64,000 nucleotides of DNA from DASYHS01 sp035998295. GTDB taxonomy: Bacteria > Pseudomonadota > Alphaproteobacteria > Azospirillales > Azospirillaceae. The stretch covers positions 68,398-132,397 of the forward strand of contig NZ_DASYHS010000083.1 of assembly GCF_035998295.1 (NCBI RefSeq), written 5' to 3'. Each line of letters starts with the position of its first letter. The first letter of the stretch is position 1. The notes beneath the pieces are model-generated. The model made no database searches, had not been told where the DNA came from, and saw only the letters and a program-made list of their open reading frames with translations. Positions 24,465 to 32,204 of this stretch are shown piece by piece. A program made the translations under genes and the position numbers.

Positions 24465-25430
24465 ATGACGATTCAGGCACAGCAGGTATCCCCGGGCTCG
24501 TTCTTCCTGACCAGGGACGAGTTGGCCGATTTCCACACCCGGGGTTTCCTCGGCCCGTTCACGCTCTTCGAGCCCGAGGAGATGAAGGCCAACTGGAAGC
24601 GCGAGCGCCTGCAGCTCTTCGACCGCAGCAAGGTGCCCTATCCCGACGCCAAGCCGGGCACCGGCGTCTACGACTACGACCGCCATCTCGACAACGGCTT
24701 CCTGGCCGACGTCGTCTGCCGGCCGGAGATCGTGCACAGGATGTCCAGCATCCTCGGCCCCGACGTGATCTGCTGGCGCTCGGAGTTCTTCCCGAAATAC
24801 CCCGGCGATGAGGGGACGGACTGGCACCAGGCCGACACCTTCGGCGGCGGCGACGGCGTGCCCCACATCGTCTGGCCCGACGGATCGGATTTCGGCGGCG
24901 CGCTCACGATCTGGATGGCGATGACCGACGCCACCGAGGAGACCGCCTGCATGCAGTTCATCCCCGGCACGCAGCGCACCATGTACTACGACGAGAGCAA
25001 GGGCATGCACTACGACCCCAGCCGGGTCAACCAGAAGGAGGTGAACGGCGTGCTCCGCGGCTTCTTCGGGTACGACTGGCGGGAGATCCAGGTCGACCCG
25101 AACTGGGAGCCGGACGAGTCCAAGGCGGTGTCGGTGCCGTGCCGGGCGGGCCAGTTCATCATCTTCTGGTCGACGCTGATGCACGCCTCGCTGCCCCATC
25201 TCGGCAAGTCGAAGGAGATGCGCCTCGGCTTCGCCGCGCGCTACGTCCCGACCTCGGTCACGGTCTACGAGGCGATGAAGGAGAGCAACGTCGTCACCGA
25301 GCTGGGCGGCAGCTTCTCGCTCGACAATTTCGGCACGGTGCTCGTCTCGGGACGCGACGAGTACGGCCACAACCGCATGCGCACCGAGACCACCCGCGGC
25401 AAGCCCTTCTCCAACGCCAACCCGCGCTGA
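24465..25430 (+). CDS. Non-heme Fe(II)/2-oxoglutarate halogenase, SyrB2/CytC3 type (second copy)
   Basis: This 321-residue paralogue of the enzyme at 20481-21455 aligns along its whole length. The iron site is His121-Gln-Ala123 (GTDWHQADTF), again without the carboxylate ligand, and His240 (STLMHASLPH) is the second ligand; MRLGFAARY supplies the 2-oxoglutarate Arg. The substrate-facing segment after the HxA motif differs (TFGGGDGVPH against TFANVDSAKK), as does TIWMAMTDATEETAC, so substrate or site choice may differ between the copies. In barbamide biosynthesis two such enzymes act in turn on one tethered amino acid. It has its own promoter P3 and a strong hairpin after its stop. Confidence 0.92.
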   Translation: MTIQAQQVSPGSFFLTRDELADFHTRGFLGPFTLFEPEEMKANWKRERLQLFDRSKVPYPDAKPGTGVYDYDRHLDNGFLADVVCRPEIVHRMSSILGPDVICWRSEFFPKYPGDEGTDWHQADTFGGGDGVPHIVWPDGSDFGGALTIWMAMTDATEETACMQFIPGTQRTMYYDESKGMHYDPSRVNQKEVNGVLRGFFGYDWREIQVDPNWEPDESKAVSVPCRAGQFIIFWSTLMHASLPHLGKSKEMRLGFAARYVPTSVTVYEAMKESNVVTELGGSFSLDNFGTVLVSGRDEYGHNRMRTETTRGKPFSNANPR

Positions 25431-25435
25431 CACGG

Positions 25436-25471
25436 ACACCTCCTCTCCCGCGTGTGCGGGAGAGGAGGTGT
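25436..25471 (+). terminator. Perfect 16-bp hairpin after the second halogenase
   Basis: ACACCTCCTCTCCCGC (25436-25451) and GCGGGAGAGGAGGTGT (25456-25471) pair perfectly around a 4-base loop, five bases after the halogenase stop. There is no T-run, so it may act as an RNA-stabilising or weak terminator hairpin. The CTCTCCC core resembles the palindrome at 29652-29676. Confidence 0.7.
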
Positions 25472-25573
25472 TCCCCCCGTCGGCGGTCCCGGAATGCGCC
25501 CACGGATGCCTTGTTCCCCCGCCGTGCTGTGGTACAACGCGGTTCGGACCGTTCCTTCCGGGGGATCACGCCC

Positions 25574-26971
25574 ATGACCGCCAACGCCGTTCGCACCGAG
25601 ACGGATTCCTTCGGGCCCATCGACGTACCGGCCGACCGCTACTGGGGCGCCCAGACCCAGCGCTCGCTGCGGAACTTCAAGATCGGGACCGAGCGCATGC
25701 CCGCACCCCTCGTGCGCGCGCTCGGCATCCAGAAGAAGGCGTCCGCCCTGGCCAACATGGCGCTCGGCGCGCTCGACCCCCGCCTGGGCCAGGCGATCGT
25801 CGATGCGGCCGAGGAGGTCGTCGACGGCACCCTGATCGACCATTTCCCGCTCGTGGTCTGGCAGACCGGCTCCGGCACCCAGACCAACATGAACGCCAAC
25901 GAGGTGATCGCGAACCGCGCGATCGAGATCCTCGGCGGCGAGCTGGGCAGCAAGACGCCGGTCCATCCCAACGACCACGTCAACATGGGGCAGTCGTCGA
26001 ACGACAGCTTCCCCACCGCCATGCACATCGCCGCGGTCGAGCAGATCCACCACGAGCTGGTCCCCTCGCTGGAGCACCTGCACGCCGCGATGCAGGCGAA
26101 GGCCGGCCAGTTCGCCGGGATCGTGAAGATCGGCCGCACGCATCTCCAGGACGCGACACCGCTCACGCTCGGCCAGGAGTTCTCCGGCTACGCGACCCAG
26201 CTCCGCTACGCGGTCCAGCGGGTGCAGTCGGCGCTGCCCCGCCTCCTGCAGCTAGCACAGGGCGGAACGGCGGTCGGCACCGGCCTCAACGCGCGCAAGG
26301 GCTTCGCCGAGGAGTTCGCGCGCCAGGCCGAGCACGTGACGGGCCTGCCCTTCGTGACCGCGGAGAACAAGTTCGAAGCGCTCGCCGCCCACGACGCGCT
26401 GGTCGAGGCGCATGGGCAGCTCGCGACCGTCGCCGCCTCCTTGATGAAGATCGCGAACGACCTCCGCCTGCTCGGCTCGGGCCCGCGCTGCGGCATCGGC
26501 GAGATCTCGCTGCCCGAGAACGAGCCCGGCTCCTCGATCATGCCCGGCAAGGTCAACCCGACCCAGTCCGAGGCCATGACCATGGTCTGCGCCCAGGTGC
26601 TGGGCAACCAGACCACGATCACGGTCGCCGGCGCGTCCGGCCATCTGGAGCTGAACGTCTTCAAGCCCGTCATCATCAACGCGTTCCTGCAGTCGGTGCG
26701 CCTCCTGGCGGACGCCTGCCGCAGCTTCGCCGACAACGCCGTCGTCGGCATCGAGGCCAACGAGGACCGCATCGCCCGTTTCCTGGAGGAATCGCTGATG
26801 CTGGTGACCGCCCTCAACCCCCATATCGGCTACGACGCCGCGGCGAAGATCGCGAAGAAGGCCCATGCCGAGGGCACGACCCTGAAGGAGGCGGGCGTGG
26901 CGCTCGGCCTGCTGACGGGCGAGCAGTTCGACCAGTGGGTCCGCCCCCGCGACATGATCGGCCCGCGCTGA
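25574..26971 (+). CDS. fumC: Fumarate hydratase, class II
   Basis: This 465-residue enzyme interconverts fumarate and L-malate in the TCA cycle as a homotetramer without an iron-sulfur cluster. Diagnostic segments are WQTGSGTQTNMNANEV (about 95), HPNDHVNMGQSSNDSFPT (about 130), GRTHLQDATPLTLGQE (about 183) and the superfamily signature GSSIMPGKVNP (about 318) with the catalytic Ser in the flexible loop. Length equals that of typical FumC. The ATG at 25574 follows GGGG; it has its own 140-bp upstream gap after the halogenase hairpin, so it is not part of the biosynthetic cluster. Confidence 0.96.
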   Translation: MTANAVRTETDSFGPIDVPADRYWGAQTQRSLRNFKIGTERMPAPLVRALGIQKKASALANMALGALDPRLGQAIVDAAEEVVDGTLIDHFPLVVWQTGSGTQTNMNANEVIANRAIEILGGELGSKTPVHPNDHVNMGQSSNDSFPTAMHIAAVEQIHHELVPSLEHLHAAMQAKAGQFAGIVKIGRTHLQDATPLTLGQEFSGYATQLRYAVQRVQSALPRLLQLAQGGTAVGTGLNARKGFAEEFARQAEHVTGLPFVTAENKFEALAAHDALVEAHGQLATVAASLMKIANDLRLLGSGPRCGIGEISLPENEPGSSIMPGKVNPTQSEAMTMVCAQVLGNQTTITVAGASGHLELNVFKPVIINAFLQSVRLLADACRSFADNAVVGIEANEDRIARFLEESLMLVTALNPHIGYDAAAKIAKKAHAEGTTLKEAGVALGLLTGEQFDQWVRPRDMIGPR

Positions 26972-26991
26972 ACGCCCGTTCCGGACCGCCC

Positions 26992-27234
26992 GTGCCCGCC
27001 CCCGCCCCCTCTAATGCTTCCGTCCGCAAGCGCTCGGTGACCGTCTCCGGCCACCAGACCAGCATCTCGCTGGAGGAGGCGTTCTGGGAGGGGCTGAGGG
27101 AGGTCGCGGCCGGGGAAGGGGTCTCGGTCAACGCGATGGTGGAGCGCATCGACGAGGCGCGGACGGGCAACCTGTCCAGCGCGATCCGCGTGTTCGTCCT
27201 GGAGCGGCTGCGCCGTCGGGACCCGGCCCCGTGA
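26992..27234 (+). CDS. Ribbon-helix-helix domain protein
   Basis: This 80-residue protein has an RHH_4-type domain: a beta strand KRSVTVSGHQTSISLEEAF, followed by two helices including EGVSVNAMVERIDEAR and LSSAIRVFVLERLRRR. Such small alphaproteobacterial proteins are predicted DNA binders of unknown target. The GTG at 26992 was chosen as the closest start after the fumC stop (20 bp). The stop overlaps the GTG of the DUF599 gene. Confidence 0.78.
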   Translation: MPAPAPSNASVRKRSVTVSGHQTSISLEEAFWEGLREVAAGEGVSVNAMVERIDEARTGNLSSAIRVFVLERLRRRDPAP

Positions 27235-27968
27235 CCGCCTGGCTCCCCGCCGACGCGACCCTCCTCGACGCCGTCGCCTTCGTCTGGTTCGTCGCGCTGT
27301 GGGGGACCTACAACGTCGTGATGGACCGGTTCCTGTCCCGCCTGCCGGTGATGAACCGTCAGATGGCCCTGGTGCGCCGGGTCTGGATGGAGCGGTTCCT
27401 CGACCGCGACAACCGCATCATGGACGGCCAGCTCCTCGGCCACACGATCGGCAGCGTCACCTTCTTCGCCTCGACGACGATGCTGGTCGTCGCCGGCATC
27501 GTCGGCGTCCTGGGCGCGGTGGACGCCGCCTACGAGGTCGTGATGCATCTGGGCTTCACGGCGCGGACCTCGAAGGCGTTCTTCGAGCTGAAGCTCCTGC
27601 TGCTGGTCGCGATCCTCGCCTACGCGTTCTTCAAGTTCACCTGGGCGCTCAGGCAGTACAACTATACCTGCGCGCTGCTCGGCAGCGCCCCGCTCGGGCC
27701 GCTGGACGAGGCGACGCGCCGCGCCGTCGCCGGCACCCTCTCGGACGCCATCTCGGCGTCGATCGGCGCCTTCAACGGCGGGCTGCGCTCCTACTACTTC
27801 GCGCTGGCGGCGCTCACCTGGTTCATCCAGCCCTGGGCGTTCATGGCGGCCACGGCCTGGGTCGTGGGCCTGCTGCTGTACCGCCAGCTCGCGTCGAAGT
27901 TCTTCCATGCCGTGAAGCGCCACGGCATGCTGGTGGGACCGGATCGGGGAGACGCCGACCGTTCCTGA
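27231..27968 (+). CDS. DUF599 family membrane protein
   Basis: This 245-residue protein has about four membrane segments (near 10-28, 75-98, 120-142, 190-230) and the DUF599 landmarks ALWGTYNVVMDR, MDGQLLGHTIGSVTFFAS, ELKLLLLVAILAYAFFKF and RSYYFALAALTWFI. The role of the family is unknown. The GTG start overlaps the stop of the RHH gene (GTGA), and aidB follows after 12 bp, so fumC to aidB may form one transcription unit. Confidence 0.85.
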   Translation: MTAWLPADATLLDAVAFVWFVALWGTYNVVMDRFLSRLPVMNRQMALVRRVWMERFLDRDNRIMDGQLLGHTIGSVTFFASTTMLVVAGIVGVLGAVDAAYEVVMHLGFTARTSKAFFELKLLLLVAILAYAFFKFTWALRQYNYTCALLGSAPLGPLDEATRRAVAGTLSDAISASIGAFNGGLRSYYFALAALTWFIQPWAFMAATAWVVGLLLYRQLASKFFHAVKRHGMLVGPDRGDADRS

Positions 27969-27980
27969 AGGGAGCCCGCG

Positions 27981-29633
27981 ATGCCCAGCCGCGACCCCAT
28001 GGTGGAACTCGCCACGCACGAGGTGGCCAACCAGCCCCCGGACTTCGCCGGGCGCAACCTGTACCTGACCGACCTCGCGCTGCGCGAGGCGGTCCACAGG
28101 GAAGGGGCGGGCTGGGCGGAGCACGACCTGGCATCGCTCGGCGAGGAGGCCGGCGGCGAGCGGGTGCTCGAGCTGGGCGACCTCGCGAACCGCTGCCCGC
28201 CGGAGCTGCGCGCCTTCGACCGCTTCGGCCGCCGCGTCGACGAGGTGCGCTTCCATCCAGCCTATCACGAGCTGATGTCGCTGGCGGTCGGCCACGGCAT
28301 CCATTCCGTCGCCTGGACCGCGGGGCGGCCGGGCGGGCACGTCGCCCATGCCGCGAAGGGCTATCTCCTGGCGCAGGCGGAGGCCGGCGTCCTGTGCCCG
28401 GTCGTGATGACCCATGCCGTGGTGCCGGTGCTGCGCCGCCAGCCGGAGCTGGAGGCCTGGCTGCCGCGCGTGCTCTCGGACCGCTACGATCCCCGCGCGG
28501 TCCCGGCCGAGGAGAAGGCCGGCGCGACCTTCGGCATGGCGATGACCGAGAAGCAGGGCGGTTCGGACCTGCGCGCCAACGCGACCCGCGCCTGGCCGAT
28601 CGACGGCGCCGGCGCCGGGCGGGAATACCTGCTGACCGGGCACAAATGGTTCTGCTCCGCGCCGATGTCGGACGCGTTCCTGACGCTCGCCCAGGCCGAC
28701 GGCGGCCTGTCCTGCTTCCTCGTGCCGCGCTGGCAGCCGGACGGCAGCCGCAACCCCTTCCTCATCCAGCGCCTGAAGGACAAGCTCGGCAACCGCTCCA
28801 ACGCCTCGGCGGAGATCGAGTACAACGACACCTGGGCCGTGATGGTCGGCGAGGAGGGGCGCGGCGTCCCCACCATCATCGAGATGGTCCACGAGACGCG
28901 TCTCGGTACCACCTTCGCCGCCGCCGGGCTGATGCGCATGGCGCTGGCCCAGGCACTCCACCACACCAGCCACCGTACCGGCTTCGGCCGGCTCCTGGTC
29001 CGCCAGCCGTTGATGCGCAGCGTCCTGGCCGACCTCGCGATCGAATCGGAAGCCGCGACCGCGCTGTCGCTGCGCGTCGCGCGCGCCTTCGGCCGGGAAG
29101 GGGAGGCGCCCCCCTTCTCGCGCCTGGCGGTGGCCGTGGCGAAGTACTGGCTCAACAAGCGGTGCCCGGCCTTCGTCTGCGAGGCGCTGGAATGCCACGG
29201 CGGGGCCGGCTACGTCGAGGAGTCGCCCCTGCCGAGGCTCTACCGCGAAGCGCCCCTCAACGGCATCTGGGAGGGGTCGGGCAACGTGATCTGCCTCGAC
29301 GTCCTGCGGACCATGGACCGCGAGCCGGAGGCCACGGCCGCCCTGTTCGACGAGCTGGACGCGGCCCGCGGCGCCGATGCCCGGCTGGACCGCTGGGTCC
29401 ACCGGCTGAAGGACCTGCTCGCCGACCGCGCCGGGCTGGAGGTGCGGGCGCGCCTGCTGGTCGAGCACCTGGCCCTGGCGCTCCAGGCGTCCCTGCTGGT
29501 CCGCCACGCGCCGACCGCGGTCGCCGACGCCTTCTGCGCCTCGCGCCTGGGCGGCGACTGGGGCCGCTGCTTCGGCACGCTGCCCCCCGACACCGACTTC
29601 GACGCCATCATCGCCCGCGCCTTGGGCGCATGA
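27981..29633 (+). CDS. aidB: AidB-type acyl-CoA dehydrogenase-like flavoprotein
   Basis: At 550 residues this protein is much longer than ordinary acyl-CoA dehydrogenases and matches AidB, which belongs to the adaptive response to alkylation. It opens with the AidB-like TPPDFAGRNL equivalent (QPPDFAGRNLYLTD), followed by FHPAYHELMSLAVGHGIHS, the FAD-binding GMAMTEKQGGSDLRANAT and the C-terminal CHGGAGYVEESPLPRLYREAPLNGI split over two helices. E. coli AidB binds FAD and double-stranded DNA. It follows GAAGGGAG at the ATG and is the last gene before a REP-like element. Confidence 0.92.
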   Translation: MPSRDPMVELATHEVANQPPDFAGRNLYLTDLALREAVHREGAGWAEHDLASLGEEAGGERVLELGDLANRCPPELRAFDRFGRRVDEVRFHPAYHELMSLAVGHGIHSVAWTAGRPGGHVAHAAKGYLLAQAEAGVLCPVVMTHAVVPVLRRQPELEAWLPRVLSDRYDPRAVPAEEKAGATFGMAMTEKQGGSDLRANATRAWPIDGAGAGREYLLTGHKWFCSAPMSDAFLTLAQADGGLSCFLVPRWQPDGSRNPFLIQRLKDKLGNRSNASAEIEYNDTWAVMVGEEGRGVPTIIEMVHETRLGTTFAAAGLMRMALAQALHHTSHRTGFGRLLVRQPLMRSVLADLAIESEAATALSLRVARAFGREGEAPPFSRLAVAVAKYWLNKRCPAFVCEALECHGGAGYVEESPLPRLYREAPLNGIWEGSGNVICLDVLRTMDREPEATAALFDELDAARGADARLDRWVHRLKDLLADRAGLEVRARLLVEHLALALQASLLVRHAPTAVADAFCASRLGGDWGRCFGTLPPDTDFDAIIARALGA

Positions 29634-29651
29634 AGCTCACCCGATCGGATA

Positions 29652-29697
29652 TTCCCTCTCCCTCCGGGAGAGGGAAGGGGCCCATGCGAAGCATGGG
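29652..29697. repeat. REP-like pair of palindromes
   Basis: TTCCCTCTCCC (29652-29662) and GGGAGAGGGAA (29666-29676) form an 11-bp stem with a 3-base loop. It is followed by CCCATGC-GAA-GCATGGG (29681-29697) and a GGGTGAGGG tail. This layout is typical of repetitive extragenic palindromes in high-G+C alphaproteobacteria. It lies between the convergent ends of aidB and the DUF1192 gene and may also stop transcription. Confidence 0.75.
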
Positions 29698-29750
29698 AAG
29701 GGTGAGGGACGCCGGCCTCCCAGTAACGGAGAACGGCTTTACTCCACCGC

Positions 29751-29936
29751 TCAGCTCTTGAAGACCGACTGCGCCCCCTCGGCTGCGCGGCGCTTCGCGG
29801 CGACCGCCTCCTCGGCCCGCGTGATTTCCGCCCTCAGCGCCGCGACGTAATCACCGAGTTCGGCGATCGACATGCCGCTCAGGTCCTTCGGCTTCGGCTT
29901 CTGGGTGCGGGGTTCCGGGTCGTCGAAGAAGCTCAT
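29751..29936 (-). CDS. DUF1192 small protein
   Basis: This 61-residue protein carries the DUF1192 pattern: MSFFDDPEPR at the start, then LSGMSIAELGDYVAALRAEI and a short coiled coil ending in AQSVFKS. The family is confined to alphaproteobacteria and has no known function. It is transcribed divergently from the quinone reductase gene and convergently with aidB. Confidence 0.85.
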   Translation of the reverse strand: MSFFDDPEPRTQKPKPKDLSGMSIAELGDYVAALRAEITRAEEAVAAKRRAAEGAQSVFKS

Positions 29937-30029
29937 CGCATGGTCCTCCGGCTCGGTGGCTGGCTTGTAAGTGAACCCCTCTCCGGCTATGTGTGCAAGG
30001 CAAGAAACTTGCGTGAAGGAGGCGCGCGC

Positions 30030-31049
30030 ATGACCGGACCGCAAATCGAAACCCTGCCCGAGACCATGACCGCGGTCGAGATCGCCCGGCCCGGCGGCCC
30101 CGAGGTGCTGCGGCCCGCGACGCGGCCCGTGCCCCGGCCGGGCCCGGGCGAGGTGCTGATCCGGGTCGCGGCCGCGGGCGTGAACCGGCCCGACGTGATG
30201 CAGCGCGAGGGGCGGTACGATCCGCCCCCGGGCTCGTCCGACCTGCCGGGCCTCGAGGTCGCGGGCACCGTCGTGGCGCTGGGCGAGGGCGTCGGCTCGG
30301 TCTCGCTCGGGGACCGCGTCTGCGCGCTGGTCGCGGGCGGCGGCTATGCCGAGTACTGCGTAGCACCGGTCCCGCAGGTCCTGCCGGTGCCGGCCGGCTT
30401 CGACATGGTGCGCGCCGCCGCCGTGCCGGAGACCTACTTCACGGTCTGGACCAACGTCTTCGAGCGCGGCCGCCTCGCCGCGGGCGAAAGCCTCCTGGTC
30501 CATGGCGGGTCGAGCGGCATCGGGACCACGGCGATCCAGCTCGCGGTCGCCTTCGGCGCGCGCGTGTTCGCGACCGCGGGCACGGCCGAGAAATGCCGCG
30601 CCTGCGAGGCGCTCGGCGCCGAGCGCGCGATCGACTACCGGACCGAGGACTACGGCGCGGTCGTGAAGGAGCTGACCGGGGGCAGGGGCGTCGACGTCGT
30701 GCTCGACATGGTCGGCGGCGACTACGTCCAGCGCGACATCGACTGCATGGCGGTCGAGGGCCGGCACGTCAGCATCGCGTTCCTCGGCGGCCCCAAGGTG
30801 ACGCTGAACCTCTATCCGCTGATGACCAAGCGCCTGACGCTGACCGGCTCGACGCTCAGGCCGCGTTCGGTCGAGCAGAAGGGCGCGATCGCGGCGGCGC
30901 TGCGCGAGAAGGTCTGGCCGCTGTTCGAATCGGGAAAGCTCGGCCCGGTGGTCCATTCGACCTTCCCGCTCGCCGACGCGGCGAAGGCGCACGCGCTGAT
31001 GGAATCGAGCGGGCACATCGGGAAAATCGTCCTCTCCTCTGGCCTCTGA
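30030..31049 (+). CDS. NAD(P)H:quinone oxidoreductase, zinc-independent MDR family
   Basis: This 339-residue medium-chain reductase is of the PIG3/zeta-crystallin type. It has a GroES-like N-terminal domain (about 12-135) with AAGVNRPDVMQREGRYDPPP and GDRVCALVAGGGYAEY, and a Rossmann domain with LLVHGGSSGIGTTAIQLA binding NADPH. The structural and catalytic zinc cysteines of alcohol dehydrogenases are absent, which separates it from zinc-dependent relatives. The ATG at 30030 follows AAGGAGG. It probably reduces quinones or enones. It is followed by trcR after 131 bp. Confidence 0.9.
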   Translation: MTGPQIETLPETMTAVEIARPGGPEVLRPATRPVPRPGPGEVLIRVAAAGVNRPDVMQREGRYDPPPGSSDLPGLEVAGTVVALGEGVGSVSLGDRVCALVAGGGYAEYCVAPVPQVLPVPAGFDMVRAAAVPETYFTVWTNVFERGRLAAGESLLVHGGSSGIGTTAIQLAVAFGARVFATAGTAEKCRACEALGAERAIDYRTEDYGAVVKELTGGRGVDVVLDMVGGDYVQRDIDCMAVEGRHVSIAFLGGPKVTLNLYPLMTKRLTLTGSTLRPRSVEQKGAIAAALREKVWPLFESGKLGPVVHSTFPLADAAKAHALMESSGHIGKIVLSSGL

Positions 31050-31180
31050 CCAAAGAATCGTCGATATACGTCGGTGATCCCATATATTTGGGGGAATCGC
31101 ACAGCCGAAGTCGGGATCGATTGCGGCGGGCGCGCTCCGGCGCGCCGCGCACTGGGAAACTATCGTTCGTTGGAGGACCG

Positions 31181-31759
31181 ATGCCACTGCCATTGATGCC
31201 GAAGGCGACCGCCGTGTGGCTGGTCGAGAACACCGCGCTGAGCTTCGACCAGATCGCCGCCTTCTGCGGGCTGCACAAGCTCGAGGTTCAGGCCATCGCC
31301 GATGGCGAGGTCGCGGTCGGCATGGTCGGCCTCGACCCGGTCGCCAACGGCCAGCTCACGAAGGAGGAGATCGAGCGCTGCGAGCAGGACCCGGCCGCGC
31401 GCCTGCGCCTCCTCCTCCAGGACCTGCCGCAGCCGGTGCCGCGCTCCAAGGGGCCGCGCTACACGCCCGTCACCAAGCGCGGCGACAAGCCCGACGCCAT
31501 CGCCTGGCTGCTGAAGACCCATCCCGAGCTTTCCGACGCCCAGGTCTGCCGCCTGATCGGGACGACCAAGCCGACCATCCAGGCCGTGCGCGACAAGACG
31601 CATTGGAACGCGCAGAACATCAAGCCGCGCCATCCGGTCCAGCTCGGCCTGTGCACGCAGCGCGAGCTCGACGAGGCCCTGTCCAGCGTGCCCCGGTCGC
31701 GCATGCCGGCGCGGCCATCCGAGGACAGCTCCGAGGAGGTCGGCGAGAACGCGGAGTGA
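31181..31759 (+). CDS. trcR: Cell-cycle transcriptional regulator TrcR (DUF1013)
   Basis: This 192-residue protein matches DUF1013: it opens MPLPLMPKATAVWLVENTAL, a helix-turn-helix-like region near 15-45 (FDQIAAFCGLHKLEVQAIAD), and a second one near 105-140 (LSDAQVCRLIGTTKPTIQAV). The family is nearly universal in alphaproteobacteria, and the Caulobacter member TrcR is a cell-cycle-linked regulator that associates with RNA polymerase. The ATG follows TGGAGGA. An A+T-rich upstream region around 31065-31095 probably holds its promoter. Confidence 0.9.
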   Translation: MPLPLMPKATAVWLVENTALSFDQIAAFCGLHKLEVQAIADGEVAVGMVGLDPVANGQLTKEEIERCEQDPAARLRLLLQDLPQPVPRSKGPRYTPVTKRGDKPDAIAWLLKTHPELSDAQVCRLIGTTKPTIQAVRDKTHWNAQNIKPRHPVQLGLCTQRELDEALSSVPRSRMPARPSEDSSEEVGENAE

Positions 31760-31784
31760 CGTCCGCGGCCCGGGGCGCCGGTTA

Positions 31785-31835
31785 GGCCGTCCCGGTTCGG
31801 CCGCTCAGCCGGTTCGGCCGCGTCCGGGGACGGCC
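31785..31835. terminator. Inverted repeat between convergent genes
   Basis: GGCCGTCCC (31785-31793) and GGGACGGCC (31827-31835) can pair. The 33-base interior contains two copies of CGGTTCGGCCG. It lies in the 78-bp gap between the stops of trcR and the DUF465 gene, the place for a bidirectional terminator. There is no T-run on either side, so the call is tentative. Confidence 0.4.
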
Positions 31836-31837
31836 GC

Positions 31838-32026
31838 TCAGTGCGGCCCGGCGGCCTGCCCGCGATGGGCGAGACGCTCGATCTCGTCCTTCAGCCGGAG
31901 CTTCTCCCGCTTGATCCTGGCGACGCTGGCCGCATCGGGCTGCGGTCGGCGGGCTTCGGCCTTCAGCTCGCTTTCGAGCTCCGCGTGCCTGGTCTTCAGC
32001 GAGAAGATGCGCTCCGCAAACGGCAT
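31838..32026 (-). CDS. YdcH/DUF465 small protein
   Basis: This 62-residue, highly charged helical protein has the DUF465 pattern: a first helix FSLKTRHAELESELKAE, a loop, then IKREKLRLKDEIERLAHR. Members are short coiled-coil proteins of unknown function. On its strand the ATG at 32026 is preceded by GGAGGA; the frame extends further upstream but without homology. A second DUF465 gene lies at 36524-36724. Confidence 0.85.
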   Translation of the reverse strand: MPFAERIFSLKTRHAELESELKAEARRPQPDAASVARIKREKLRLKDEIERLAHRGQAAGPH

Positions 32027-32204
32027 AGCCTTCCTCCGTGCGTGGACGTCGGACCCCCATCGTACTAGATGTTCTGACATGAGCCACCCTCGGCGCTTCA
32101 TGGTCGGCATCGGCGGCACCTCCGGCACCATCCACGGCGTCCGCATCCGCGCGGGCGGCCGGCCGGACGGTGGCCCTCCGGCCGTCGGTGCTATAGGCTG
32201 AGGC

